64,000 nucleotides of DNA from Hirschia maritima DSM 19733 (GCF_000378345.1 NZ_KB899544.1:434001-498000), one strand, 5' to 3'. Positions 35,565 to 44,850 are shown, counted from the stretch's first letter. Notes: a model not told the origin generated them from the letters alone. Translations and numbers: made by a program.

Positions 35565-35577
35565 AACCGAGGCATAA
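35545..35577 (+). terminator. Long hairpin between sciP and fliF, possible terminator
   Basis: TTATGCCTCG at 35545-35554 pairs perfectly with CGAGGCATAA at 35568-35577. An outer CACCTG/CAGGTG pair (35530-35535 and 35582-35587) extends it, and TTTTT follows 4 bases later on the plus strand. It could end a short plus-strand transcript, or separate sciP from fliF transcription. Confidence 0.45.
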
Positions 35578-35628
35578 ATGACAGGTGCTACTTTTTCTAA
35601 ATTGCCTTAAGTGGCAATTTGTAGGGAG

Positions 35629-35901
35629 TTATGCACGGTAGTTTTGAAGGCGTGTCGTACGTAAGCCTTTAACGCCGAAGCGGTCGTAAAGAGCTTCCCA
35701 TCCTTCATATTCTTCAGATGAGATACCGTAGCGTTCACAAGCTTCGTCACGTGTTAAAAGTTCACCACGTACCGCGGCAACAACTTCTGCTTTGCGACGA
35801 GTTACCCAACGTTTAATGTCTGGTGACGGAAGGTCCGCCAATGTCAGAGTTTTTCCGTCGGGTCCGACAACTGCCGCGCTTTTTGCGTTCTGGGTCAGCA
35901 T
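35629..35901 (-). CDS. sciP: CtrA antagonist SciP (DUF1153)
   Basis: A 90-residue helix-turn-helix protein of the DUF1153 family. The core is DLPSPDIKRWVTRRKAEVVA, then ELLTRDEACERYGISSEEY and a C-terminal LRTTRLQNYRA. In Caulobacter SciP binds CtrA and CtrA-activated promoters to shut them off early in the swarmer stage; it lies beside the fliF operon there too. ATG at 35901 has AAGGGA upstream. It is separated from fliF by a hairpin, so probably has its own promoter. Confidence 0.92.
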   Translation of the reverse strand: MLTQNAKSAAVVGPDGKTLTLADLPSPDIKRWVTRRKAEVVAAVRGELLTRDEACERYGISSEEYEGWEALYDRFGVKGLRTTRLQNYRA

Positions 35902-36010
35902 AGAATTCCCTTTCTTTGGTCTGGTCTATGCTGAAGACAATACTACAAGTGTTTTAAGTTCACGCTGAAGTGAAAGCGATGGTTTTGTTGAAAATTTGAA
36001 GAATAAAAAA

Positions 36011-36045
36011 AGGCTCCATAGACACTTTGTTTGTCTTTGGAGCCT
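36011..36045 (-). terminator. Terminator after flgE
   Basis: Stem AGGCTCCA with TGGAGCCT, and inner AGACA/TGTCT. A run of A on the left gives a T tract for the minus strand, 58 bases beyond the flgE stop. Confidence 0.88.
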
Positions 36046-36102
36046 GTTTTGTTTTAATCTGAAACATATCATGCGTTTTAAGCATGAAAAGTTTCTAATT
36101 AC

Positions 36103-37455
36103 TTACCTTTTAATACGAATTAGTTCGTCTAGCATCTCATCAGCTGTCGTAATAATTTTAGAAGACGCTGAATAAGCTCTCTGCGTAACGATTAGGTTTG
36201 AAAACTCTTCCGCTAGGTCCACAGTTGATGTTTCCAATGCACTAGAAACGACAGTTCCAGCTTCTGCAGCTTTGGGCGCTCTTAAATTCATGTCGCCAGT
36301 TTCAGGCCCTGCACGGAAACTACTACCTGCTTGTGCAATGAGACCACCTTCATTGTCAAAAGTAGCGACAGGGACTTGGTAAATCTTGCGGCTAAGACCA
36401 TTTGTGTATTGTGCGATCACGAAACCGTCTTCATCAACGTCTACTGCCGCTAATGAACCAAAAGGCACACCATCAACACTTGAAGTATCTAGAATGGAGT
36501 CAGATGCATATTGAGTAAGGCCGTTTGTTGATGTGCCATCACCAAGGTTTAATTGGATAGATTGTGCATCTATTCCAAGACCAGTCGCCCAACGAATTCC
36601 GGCTGCGTCTGCTGATGCTCCAATGGCTAATGCGCCTTGTGGATCGAATGTGGAGTTTGCAGGGTCTATCAATCCTGAAGCTGTAAATGTCACAGTACCT
36701 GAAGATAATAGTCCGTCAGTCGCACCTTCAATGTCTGTAGAGGGGGATACATAAGCCTCTACCTGCCACTCGTTTGGGTTGACAGTTTTAACAAAAGAGA
36801 AGTTTACAGTGTGGCGGCCACCTTGTGAGTCATATACTTCAAGCGGTGTTGTGAAGTCCGGTGTGACAGTTCCCGCAGCCATGTCTCCAACGACGTATCC
36901 AGGCGCTGTTACTGTTTGATCAGAATTCAGGTTGGCAGTGATAGCTAAGTTCGTAGATGCTTCCGCAACGCCGCCAAATCCGGTTACGCGGATTGGCTCA
37001 AGTGCTGTAAGGTCTGTTGGGCTTGCCGATACCGTACCGTTTGTTCCGACAGGCCAACCATACAAATATTGCCCTCCAGTATTTTGAAGGTAACCACCTG
37101 AATCAGGATTGAACTGACCGGCTCTTGTAAAATTGAAGTTGTCGCTCGATGTGGCATCTGCTGCACGTTCGCGAGTAACGAAATAACCTTCTCCAGAAAT
37201 AGCCATGTGAGTGGATACAGAGGAGGCTTGCAAAGTACCTTGCTCGGTCATGAGGGCAGTGGAAGCGGATCTCACAGCGCCTGCATTATATGTCGTCTGG
37301 TGAGATTGATTGTTCAGCATTGCTGAAAAATCATTCCTAAGGCGCTTGTAACCAACAGTGTTCACATTTGCGATATTGTCTGAAACTGCTGCCATAGCAG
37401 ATGCATTTGCGCGTAAACCTGCTGTTCCTGCAAGAAGTGCTGAACCTATACTCAT
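36103..37455 (-). CDS. flgE: Flagellar hook protein FlgE
   Basis: A 450-residue protein. N-terminal rod-type helix with ALLAGTAGLRANASAM and DNIANVNTVGYKR, C-terminal helix with SNLIVTQRAYSASSKIITTAD; together these are the hook/rod family signature. A central FlgE domain (TNLAITANLNSDQTV) identifies the hook rather than FlgF/FlgG. Shorter than Caulobacter FlgE. Third gene of fliK-flgD-flgE, from a sigma-54 promoter upstream of fliK. Terminator follows. Confidence 0.95.
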   Translation of the reverse strand: MSIGSALLAGTAGLRANASAMAAVSDNIANVNTVGYKRLRNDFSAMLNNQSHQTTYNAGAVRSASTALMTEQGTLQASSVSTHMAISGEGYFVTRERAADATSSDNFNFTRAGQFNPDSGGYLQNTGGQYLYGWPVGTNGTVSASPTDLTALEPIRVTGFGGVAEASTNLAITANLNSDQTVTAPGYVVGDMAAGTVTPDFTTPLEVYDSQGGRHTVNFSFVKTVNPNEWQVEAYVSPSTDIEGATDGLLSSGTVTFTASGLIDPANSTFDPQGALAIGASADAAGIRWATGLGIDAQSIQLNLGDGTSTNGLTQYASDSILDTSSVDGVPFGSLAAVDVDEDGFVIAQYTNGLSRKIYQVPVATFDNEGGLIAQAGSSFRAGPETGDMNLRAPKAAEAGTVVSSALETSTVDLAEEFSNLIVTQRAYSASSKIITTADEMLDELIRIKR

Positions 37456-37584
37456 GGCGGTATTCCTCTAAAAACTTACCCACTCTTATACCCATACCTT
37501 CTCACGAGGATGGGGTCGTAAAAGAGCGCTTTTGCGCCATGTATCAACAGATCGCTTTTGCAATCCGGATTGGTCTATATGTGA

Positions 37585-38253
37585 TTAGCTCTGCGTTACG
37601 CGCAAAATATCACTGTAACTAAATATCCCAGCACTTGTCGTAATTGCTGGACTATCATGTGAAAGATCAACACCAGTAACGCGTGTTAAAAGGCGTGTAG
37701 TTGTTGATATAGATTCTTCATCAGCATTGGTTGCTGTGACGCTTGTATAGTAAACTTGATCTTGCGCAGCCTTTGTGCCGTCATTCAATGTGCCGTCCCA
37801 GACAAACTCATGTGTACCTGCATCAGTTTCTGCTGGTTGAGAGTATACAATCTGACCTTTTGCGTCTTTGACTGTGATAGTGGCACTCGATGCTTCTGAA
37901 CTGATTGAATACCGCCAGTTTACGTCTTCTCCATGGAAGCCGCCGCCTTGGCTGTTAATCTCAACCTGCTGGCCTAGATAATTTGCCATCGCCGCGCCAG
38001 TTGCAGAATTGTTTGATGCCAACAAATTTTCCAATGCGGAATTTGTTTCAATCTGCTGTTCTACACCTGAGAATTGAACGAGTTGATTTGTGAATTCCGT
38101 TGCGTCTGTGGGCTCCAATGGATCCTGATTTTGAAGCTGTGCAGTAAGCAATGTAAGGAACGTATCAAAATCACTCGCAAGCGAAGTTCTGGAGTTTGCA
38201 GCATTACTTGCTGCTCCTGCGCTTTGGTTCACAAATGAGATAAGATCAGACAC
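37585..38253 (-). CDS. flgD: Hook cap/assembly protein FlgD
   Basis: A 222-residue protein. N-terminal FLTLLTAQLQNQDPLEPTD, the FlgD hallmark, then a C-terminal domain with IVYSQPAETDAGTHEFVWDG. FlgD caps the growing hook so FlgE can polymerise. Start GTG at 38253 with GGGA upstream. Lies 19 bases after fliK and 129 bases before flgE. Confidence 0.95.
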   Translation of the reverse strand: MSDLISFVNQSAGAASNAANSRTSLASDFDTFLTLLTAQLQNQDPLEPTDATEFTNQLVQFSGVEQQIETNSALENLLASNNSATGAAMANYLGQQVEINSQGGGFHGEDVNWRYSISSEASSATITVKDAKGQIVYSQPAETDAGTHEFVWDGTLNDGTKAAQDQVYYTSVTATNADEESISTTTRLLTRVTGVDLSHDSPAITTSAGIFSYSDILRVTQS

Positions 38254-38271
38254 GATATAAATTCCCTACCA

Positions 38272-39705
38272 TCAGGCCATTAGATCAACACGAGTACGTG
38301 ACCAAGCGGTTAATTCCGGTGTAATTTGTCGCGAATTTTCAGATAATTTTTCATTCTCTGCAGAATTGGCTTCTGAATCATCATTTGAGTTAGAAGAAAA
38401 CTCGCTTGAGTCCTTCTCATCAAAAGAAAAAGCACCACCTTCATCGGAAGCTAATTCTAGTTTAAGGCCATCTTCAGATAATTCTACGCCTGCATCAGAT
38501 AGTGCCTGTTCGAGTGCTTTTGATCCACGAGACAATTCTGAAAGAGCCTCTGCAGATTTTGCAGCAAGAACAACAGTGGCGCGTTTATCTCTTGTGATTT
38601 CAATTTTGACATTTATCTGGCCAAGTTCCGCTGGGTCCAATCTGATTTGGAATTGATGACCACGTCCATCCATACGTTGGATAAGGCCGGACCAAGCTTG
38701 TTGAGTTACAGGTGAAGCGTTACGAAGGCTTGGCGGTAAATCAGCGGTCTTAGCCGATTGCGAAGTGTTTGACTGTGTTGATTGACTAAGATTGTCTTTT
38801 GTTTGTGTTTCAATGCTTTCCATCGCATCTGCGTCTGGTAGGGCAGTCATCACACTTTGGAAATTGGAATTAGAAGCAGCTTGCGTTGGAACAGGTGTCC
38901 CGTTGCCCGTCATATTGTTTGGCGTTGTAGCAATGGTAGTATTGTTAGTGGAAATAGAAGACGGGGTTGTGCTGGTGGTTGAAGCTGAGTTTGTTGAACC
39001 CGATTTAACTTCCCCAGTTGTCGCGGATGCTTTTGCATTTTGTAAAAATTGAGCTGATGCCCCTTGCGGAGCTGCAGCGATGGATTGCGCAGTTTGTTGT
39101 GCGCCAGCTTGTTGTCCAAGAGTTAGGGCCGATTGTACATTCTGTTGCTGTGTCGGATTAGAGGGCTGTGCGCCATTTCCCGATTGGTTGGAATTTTGTG
39201 CAGCTTGAGCAACCGCTTTTAATTCGGCCTGTGAGAGAGGCGAATTACCACTCTTTATAGTGGTTGATGAATTTTGCGATTGTGCTGCTGTATTAGTGTC
39301 TGTGGTTTTGACGTTTGCGTTTCCGTTTAAATTGTTTTCGCCGGTCAAATTTTGAGACGTTAAATTGGTGCTGTTCACATTGCTTTCGACACCATTGGGT
39401 GAAGCTTGTGATGCTGTAGAATTGGCGGAAACCATGTTTAGCGTAACGAGAGAGGTGGGCTGAGCAGTTGATTGGCGTGTTTGTATCGCCGTTTTTTCAG
39501 CTTCCGAAGGGGTTTCAACCAGTTGAAGTTGATTTGGTGCAGAACTGTTTGCGTATTGATCATGTTGACCAACCGAAGATGCATCTAGCGTGTCTTCATC
39601 CTCTAAAAAAGCATGAAATTCATTTGCATCAATATTGTCAGATTTTGGCTTCTGCGCAGGATCACTTTTCTGCGCTAGAGCAAATACACCATCAATCAAC
39701 GTCAC
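38272..39705 (-). CDS. fliK: Flagellar hook-length control protein FliK
   Basis: A 477-residue, low-complexity, serine/asparagine/glutamine-rich protein with a C-terminal FliK domain (about 335-410): RMDGRGHQFQIRLDPAELGQ, then INVKIEITRDKRATVVLAAK. FliK measures hook length and switches export specificity. GTG at 39705 is used; a weak SD precedes it. First gene after the sigma-54 promoter at 39758-39772. Confidence 0.88.
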   Translation of the reverse strand: MTLIDGVFALAQKSDPAQKPKSDNIDANEFHAFLEDEDTLDASSVGQHDQYANSSAPNQLQLVETPSEAEKTAIQTRQSTAQPTSLVTLNMVSANSTASQASPNGVESNVNSTNLTSQNLTGENNLNGNANVKTTDTNTAAQSQNSSTTIKSGNSPLSQAELKAVAQAAQNSNQSGNGAQPSNPTQQQNVQSALTLGQQAGAQQTAQSIAAAPQGASAQFLQNAKASATTGEVKSGSTNSASTTSTTPSSISTNNTTIATTPNNMTGNGTPVPTQAASNSNFQSVMTALPDADAMESIETQTKDNLSQSTQSNTSQSAKTADLPPSLRNASPVTQQAWSGLIQRMDGRGHQFQIRLDPAELGQINVKIEITRDKRATVVLAAKSAEALSELSRGSKALEQALSDAGVELSEDGLKLELASDEGGAFSFDEKDSSEFSSNSNDDSEANSAENEKLSENSRQITPELTAWSRTRVDLMA

Positions 39706-39757
39706 GACCCACTTATAGTTATTTATGGCGCTTTGGCACCCTCATTAACCATGAAAT

Positions 39758-39772
39758 GCAAATGACGGGCCA
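39758..39772 (-). promoter_or_regulatory. Sigma-54 promoter of fliK-flgD-flgE
   Basis: Minus strand reads TGGCCC-GTCAT-TTGC, an exact match to the sigma-54 -24/-12 consensus with GG-N10-GC spacing, 52 bases upstream of the fliK GTG. Class III hook genes in Caulobacter use sigma-54. Confidence 0.75.
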
Positions 39773-39879
39773 AGTAATAATTTCGTATGAAACTTCCCTA
39801 AAACTGTGGAATTTACGTTAACCTTTGGGAGATCCAGCACCGCGAAGCTGCAGAATTTGCTGAGTTGTTTTGAGAGTTC

Positions 39880-39892
39880 GGCAGTTTCTGCC
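39880..39892. promoter_or_regulatory. Candidate FlbD enhancer between divergent sigma-54 promoters
   Basis: Perfect dyad GGCAG-TTT-CTGCC. It lies about 75 bp upstream of the flgK sigma-54 promoter and about 110 bp upstream of the fliK one, distances typical of enhancer-binding activators. Resembles the GGCA/TGCC dyads described as ftr sites for FlbD, from memory. The rest of the gap (39706-40195) is A/T-rich and holds no gene. Confidence 0.45.
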
Positions 39893-39966
39893 TGCCAATG
39901 GAAATTGATGTTTGATTTAGGTGATTTTGTTTTGATTTCTTACAAATTTCGATAAAATTTAAAAAC

Positions 39967-39981
39967 TGGCCCGAAGTTTGC
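39967..39981 (+). promoter_or_regulatory. Sigma-54 promoter of flgK-flgL
   Basis: TGGCCC-GAAGT-TTGC, exact -24/-12 consensus with GG-N10-GC spacing. The flgK start is 215 bases downstream, giving a long leader (about 200 bases). Confidence 0.75.
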
Positions 39982-40161
39982 GAAGTATAAATTGCGCTGG
40001 AGATTATTTCTTGGTGCAACCCTCTTGCTAAAAGCGAGAGAAGCATAAATTGCTAGCAATATTAAATACTTGTGGATGGTTCACTAAGTTTTATTTCCCA
40101 ACAAGATTTTGGGTTTGAGGTTACAACTAGGCAAAATCAGCCGGGTAATCTTGGCCTAGAG

Positions 40162-40175
40162 GGCAGTTTACTGCC
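40162..40175 (+). promoter_or_regulatory. GGCAG/CTGCC dyad just before the flgK ribosome binding site
   Basis: Perfect inverted repeat GGCAG-TTTA-CTGCC, nearly the same sequence as the dyad at 39880-39892. It ends 20 bases before the flgK start. It may be a second FlbD site downstream of the start point, or an RNA hairpin in the leader. Confidence 0.4.
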
Positions 40176-40195
40176 TATCTGGTAGGAGATGTGAC

Positions 40196-42322
40196 ATGAG
40201 TATTGGTAGCATGATGTCGACAAGCCTTTCGGCTTTGCAAGCAAATCAGCGTGCGCTAAATACCGTCTCCACAAACGTCGCGAATGTAAATACAGAAGGT
40301 TACACGCGACTGGACACCAATTTTAACTCTCGCAGCACTACTCACGCTTCATTTGGAATTGAAGTTGAGGTGGCTCGCGCGGCTGATAAGTTTCTTGCGG
40401 CCTCAGAAATGCGTACGTCTGCCACGGTAGGAAGTGCCGAAGTCGTATCTGGATTCATGGATCGCGTGCAAGGATTGTTTGGTGATCCTTCCCAATCAGG
40501 AACTGTGTTTGCCAGCATTGATAAAGTATTTGCTTCGGCTGGTAGTTTAGCTTTGGATCCTTCCTCATCTTTGCGTCAGGGGAGTGTTATTTCTGACCTG
40601 CAAAACATGTTGGGACAGATAAATCAGACTGCTCACGAAATTACTGCTCTGCAAGATGAAGCCAATGGTCAATTGCGATCTGTAATTGGTGAAGCAAACA
40701 CGCTGATGGAAACTATCGCTGATCTGAATGCATCTATTCAGCAATCGAAAATAGCTGGTGTTGACGCCACTCAAGCTGAAAATGAGCAGAGCAAACTCAT
40801 AGATCGATTATCTCAGATTGTGGATATTCGAACTCAAGAGCGCTCACTGGGCGGGGTGGATGTCAGAACAACTAATGGATATTTGTTGGTGTCTCACGAA
40901 GCGGCCAATTTCTCTATGGGAGAAACTTCTGGCTTGCAGGGATATCCAAGCGTTGAAGTTAGCCATTCAATAAGCAGCACGAAATTGCCTTTGGATAAAT
41001 ATATTCAAAGCGGTGAAATAATGGGCCTTATCCAAGCGCGGGATGTTGAAATTCCTGAGCTTGGGACTGCTTTTGGTGAATATGCTGCTGGCGTGATCGA
41101 TGCTCTAAATGCAGAACACAATAATGCAAGCGCAGTGCCTGCTCCGGGTGTTTTAACAGGTGAAAATAACGGACTAATTTCCAGCGACATTCACGGGTTT
41201 TCTGGTGTTGCACACATGGCCGTTACAAATTCGAGCGGACAAGTTGTTCGAAATCTCGAAATCGATTTTGATGCCGGAAATATTACTGATCATTTGGGAG
41301 CGACGACAGCCATAGGCACCACGGTTGGAAATTTGGTCACAGCTTTGAACACTGCTCTAGGGGCGGATGGTGGCGCGACATTTACAAATGGTGTGCTGGA
41401 AATCTCTGCTGCAAATGCAGCGGGCGGAGATGGAATTGCTGTTCGGCAGGATGAAGACACACCTTCTGACTGGGCGGGACGTGGATTGTCCCACATGTTT
41501 GGTTTAAACAACATTGTTGAAAAACCAACGCCGACTAATTTTGCAACTGGGTTGGATGGCGCATCTCCCCACGGATTCACAACCGGCCAGACAATGACGC
41601 TTGATATTAAATCAAGTAATGGAACAATTCTTAATACTGTGACAGTCGCGCCAACCACTGGCGGAACTGTCAATGATCTAGTTACTCAAATGAATACCAG
41701 TCTTTCAGGGTATGGAACTATTTCATATGACAATCAGACTGGGCGAATGTCATTTCAGGGAACGGGTAGTTCGCGCGCCGATTTCGTTGATATGGTGACA
41801 GATACAACTTCGAGAACCGGATCTAATCTATCTGTTACGCAAATGTTTGGATTGAGCCAGGTTGGCTCCTCAGACAGAGCGAAAGATGTAGTCGTTCGTG
41901 AAGACATTTTGAACAATTACTCTTTGTTGGCGACTGCAAAACCTGAGTTGGATGGCGCAGCAGTTGGAGCTAGCGTTTTGGAAGTTGGTGATGGCCGGGG
42001 GATCACCGCGCTTTCGCTTGCTGGAGACACAATCCGTGAATATGGCGCGGTCGGTGGAATGAATGCGCAAAGCACCTCTGTGAATGATTTTGCTGCACGA
42101 CTTGCTGGGGTTGCAGGTGCAAGATCCACCGCGAGTCAGCAAGCATTGTCATCAGCGGAATCTGTTAAAAATGAAGTCTCTTTGCGCCGTGAAAGCGTTG
42201 AAGGAGTGAATGTCGACGAAGAATTAGTAAAGATGACGCAATATCAGCAAGCTTATAATTCGGCATCACGTATGATGCAGGCAGCAAGTGAAATGTTCGA
42301 TACACTTTTGAATATGGTATAA
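40196..42322 (+). CDS. flgK: Flagellar hook-associated protein FlgK (HAP1)
   Basis: A 708-residue protein with N-terminal SALQANQRALNTVSTNVANV and C-terminal KMTQYQQAYNSASRMMQAAS, the paired terminal helices of axial proteins. The large central region gives FlgK rather than FlgE or FlgL. It joins the hook to the filament junction. AGGAG sits 7 bases before ATG 40196. Co-transcribed with flgL 19 bases downstream. Confidence 0.95.
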   Translation: MSIGSMMSTSLSALQANQRALNTVSTNVANVNTEGYTRLDTNFNSRSTTHASFGIEVEVARAADKFLAASEMRTSATVGSAEVVSGFMDRVQGLFGDPSQSGTVFASIDKVFASAGSLALDPSSSLRQGSVISDLQNMLGQINQTAHEITALQDEANGQLRSVIGEANTLMETIADLNASIQQSKIAGVDATQAENEQSKLIDRLSQIVDIRTQERSLGGVDVRTTNGYLLVSHEAANFSMGETSGLQGYPSVEVSHSISSTKLPLDKYIQSGEIMGLIQARDVEIPELGTAFGEYAAGVIDALNAEHNNASAVPAPGVLTGENNGLISSDIHGFSGVAHMAVTNSSGQVVRNLEIDFDAGNITDHLGATTAIGTTVGNLVTALNTALGADGGATFTNGVLEISAANAAGGDGIAVRQDEDTPSDWAGRGLSHMFGLNNIVEKPTPTNFATGLDGASPHGFTTGQTMTLDIKSSNGTILNTVTVAPTTGGTVNDLVTQMNTSLSGYGTISYDNQTGRMSFQGTGSSRADFVDMVTDTTSRTGSNLSVTQMFGLSQVGSSDRAKDVVVREDILNNYSLLATAKPELDGAAVGASVLEVGDGRGITALSLAGDTIREYGAVGGMNAQSTSVNDFAARLAGVAGARSTASQQALSSAESVKNEVSLRRESVEGVNVDEELVKMTQYQQAYNSASRMMQAASEMFDTLLNMV

Positions 42323-42341
42323 GGCGAAGGGATAGACTGAT

Positions 42342-43247
42342 ATGACACGTATTTCGACGGCTATGATTTCGCAAAATGCACTACGTGATTTGCAACAAAC
42401 TCAAAAAACTTTGTTTGATGTGTCAAACCAAACTGCATCCCAAACGAAGGCTTCAGATTTAAAAGGTTATGGGGCCCAAACTCATACGCTAGTTTCTAGC
42501 AACCGTATGCAAGCCAATATTCAATCTCGGATCGATAATGCTGCAGAATTAGAAACGCGTCTGTCGATGCAGGATGCAGTGTTGGACCATTCGCGAGAAG
42601 TTTTGGAAGAGCTTCGGGCGGTCGTGTTGCAAGACATAAGCTTGAACGGTCCGTCTTCTATTGATGCGAAAGTGGAAGAGGCATTTCAAGTTCTAAAAGA
42701 TTCCTTCAATTTGCAAATTGCAGGGCGTCACGTATTTGGCGGTACTCGCACAGATACACCACCTGTCGTGGCGACTGATGTTGCGAACTTGGTGGCAAAT
42801 CCCATCGCAAATGCGTTTGAGCAGGGGGCCAGCGAGCAAAAAGTAAATGTGGATGGATTTCAAGAAATATCCATGGGGCCAGTTGCTTCAGTGGCCGCAT
42901 TGGATGCGTTTAATTTATTGCGAGATATTGCAGCGGGAGGTCCATACGGAAATCCAGTAAGTGCGGCGCAAAAAACAGCACTTCAAACCCAATTGGGGAC
43001 TATGGATACTGTAGTCGATGGATTAGTGCAGCTGCAGGCACAAAATGGTCGTACACAGCAACGTGTTGAAAATGCAATTGAACGCCAAACAGCTCAGGTA
43101 AACACGATTGCAAAATCTATTGGAGAGATCACACACGTAGATTTGGCGGAAGTTGCTTCTCGGTTGAACAATGCGCAAACGTCCTATCAAGCTTCTGCAT
43201 CGGTGTTTAATACCATTCGAGGACTGTCTCTAGTGGACGTATTATAG
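42342..43247 (+). CDS. flgL: Flagellar hook-filament junction protein FlgL (HAP3)
   Basis: A 301-residue flagellin-like protein. N-terminal RISTAMISQNALRDLQQTQK and central GRHVFGGTRTDTPPV (the FlgL FxGxxTxTxP motif near residue 130), with C-terminal coiled coil LNNAQTSYQASASVFNTIR. Second gene of flgK-flgL. Convergent gene begins 3 bases beyond its stop; no terminator is visible between them. Confidence 0.93.
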   Translation: MTRISTAMISQNALRDLQQTQKTLFDVSNQTASQTKASDLKGYGAQTHTLVSSNRMQANIQSRIDNAAELETRLSMQDAVLDHSREVLEELRAVVLQDISLNGPSSIDAKVEEAFQVLKDSFNLQIAGRHVFGGTRTDTPPVVATDVANLVANPIANAFEQGASEQKVNVDGFQEISMGPVASVAALDAFNLLRDIAAGGPYGNPVSAAQKTALQTQLGTMDTVVDGLVQLQAQNGRTQQRVENAIERQTAQVNTIAKSIGEITHVDLAEVASRLNNAQTSYQASASVFNTIRGLSLVDVL

Positions 43248-43250
43248 CGG

Positions 43251-43802
43251 TTAATCTCTATAATGAGCGTGTTTATTCTGTGAAAATAACTGCGCTTTAT
43301 CGACTGCAAGTTCAAGAAAACGGGATGAGCCTGACATCATAGGATGGAAGGTGAATACATCTCCATCATTGAGGTGTATGCGCCAGGCATTCATGATAGA
43401 ATCCCAATCTATGAAATCTATTTGTTTCCAAGTGTAAAATTCTCCATCGCTATTCCATCTTTGCAAACGGAAACCTTCTTCAAACCATTCTATCTTTCGC
43501 ATAACCGCATCATACAGGCAGACTGCGCTGGTAATGGCGATTGCTAGAAACGTCAGTGCAAAACCATGTTGTGCTATTGGAGAAAGAAGATGAGAAAACA
43601 AATAGGGTAAAACGGCGAGAACAGAAAAGAAAACAAACCCAATCCCAAAAACAGCGTTTACAACAAAGTTTGTTCTTACCCGAGATATAGCTGGATTATC
43701 TACAAGCCTCACCAAGAGGTGTGCGATTGGTAGTCCGATAAGCCCAAGACCAGCACCTAAGAGTGCGCCCTTCAGGCCGTAGGAAAGATAAAATTCCAAC
43801 AT
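43251..43802 (-). CDS. Membrane protein with C-terminal PH-like segment, unknown function
   Basis: A 183-residue protein with about three N-terminal membrane helices (10-105) and a soluble C-terminal part (WFEEGFRLQRWNSDGEFYTW; IHLNDGDVFTFHPMM) that looks like a small bacterial PH-type beta sheet. No named family recognised with confidence. It is convergent with flgL; nothing in its sequence suggests a flagellar role. Confidence 0.65.
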   Translation of the reverse strand: MLEFYLSYGLKGALLGAGLGLIGLPIAHLLVRLVDNPAISRVRTNFVVNAVFGIGFVFFSVLAVLPYLFSHLLSPIAQHGFALTFLAIAITSAVCLYDAVMRKIEWFEEGFRLQRWNSDGEFYTWKQIDFIDWDSIMNAWRIHLNDGDVFTFHPMMSGSSRFLELAVDKAQLFSQNKHAHYRD

Positions 43803-43882
43803 TGCAATGTCTCACTTTGGTATCTCGACAATTGAGATAAGTGATTCATTGCAAGAAGTTTGCTAGCCGCATGAAAGGCCAT

Positions 43883-44683
43883 TTATTGATTGGGAATTAG
43901 ATCTTTATAAGCTCTCCAGCTAGCTAGTCCGATCAATGGAAATACAATAATCAAACCGAAAAATGCTGTCGAAATTCCGATAGCTATCAGCGCGATGATT
44001 AGAAACGCCCATATCATCATTGGGATGAAGTTTTTAGCTACGGATCTTACGCTAGTAATAGTGGCGACGAAAACATCTGTTTTGCGGTCCAGCAGCATGG
44101 GGGCTGAAATCACAACAAGCGCAAATGCTATGAAGGCTATAATACCGCCTATTATTGTGCCTGTGATCGCCATTTGTTGGCCTTCACTTGTCGTTAGCAT
44201 GAAATTTAAAAACTGCATTACATCATCATGTTTTCGATAAGTGGAAAGCGCGTAAACAAGTTGTGCCATGCGGCCCCAGAAAAAATAGATCAGCAGCAAA
44301 GCAAGGCCCAGATACAGCAAGTCTTGTCTAAAAGCGCCTTTGACAAAGATCATTTGGGATAGGCTGGGTTTATTTCCGGTATCGATTTGTCGTCCTGCTT
44401 CGTAAAGGCCCATGGCAAGCATGGGAGCCACCAAAAAGAAGCCACCAATCAACACCATTATCCAATCAGAATGACCGGAAAATACCAATGCATAGCATAA
44501 CGCTGCGCTTATTCCTGCCATGATAAACCCATATACCAAACAGGGTAATGATGCTTTGGTGAAGTCAGACCAAGCGCCAGCCAACCATTTAAAAGGTGCA
44601 TTCGCATTGATGATGGCCACTTCAGGCAAATTCAGAGACGTGGTTGTTTCACTAGGCGATGTTGAATTGTCTTGTGTCTCCAC
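43883..44683 (-). CDS. DUF2189-family membrane protein
   Basis: A 266-residue protein with about six membrane helices and a cytoplasmic N-terminus. The order, an amphipathic segment (PFKWLAGAWSDFTKASLPCL), then glycine-rich helices (VLIGGFFLVAPMLAMGLYEA), is that of DUF2189, an alphaproteobacterial inner-membrane family of unknown function. GTG at 44683 has GGGAG 9 bp upstream. Stands alone upstream of the divergent mnmA. Confidence 0.8.
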   Translation of the reverse strand: METQDNSTSPSETTTSLNLPEVAIINANAPFKWLAGAWSDFTKASLPCLVYGFIMAGISAALCYALVFSGHSDWIMVLIGGFFLVAPMLAMGLYEAGRQIDTGNKPSLSQMIFVKGAFRQDLLYLGLALLLIYFFWGRMAQLVYALSTYRKHDDVMQFLNFMLTTSEGQQMAITGTIIGGIIAFIAFALVVISAPMLLDRKTDVFVATITSVRSVAKNFIPMMIWAFLIIALIAIGISTAFFGLIIVFPLIGLASWRAYKDLIPNQ

Positions 44684-44850
44684 CGTTAATTCTCCCGAAT
44701 AATCTTATTTTTATTATGGTTTTGTTGTCGACACTAGCAGCAAGATTTTCAGTTTCAAGGAAAAGCTATGCCTTTACTTCAAAATGAAGTATGAAACGGG
44801 CTGCTTAACTGACTGCTCTGGCCCTTGAAGCCAGTGGAGAGGATAATAAA

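Noticed and set aside
39738-39755. TGGCAC-like sequence on the plus strand as another sigma-54 promoter
   Set aside because: The -12 part reads TTAA in place of TTGC, while the exact matches at 39758 (minus) and 39967 (plus) explain both genes.
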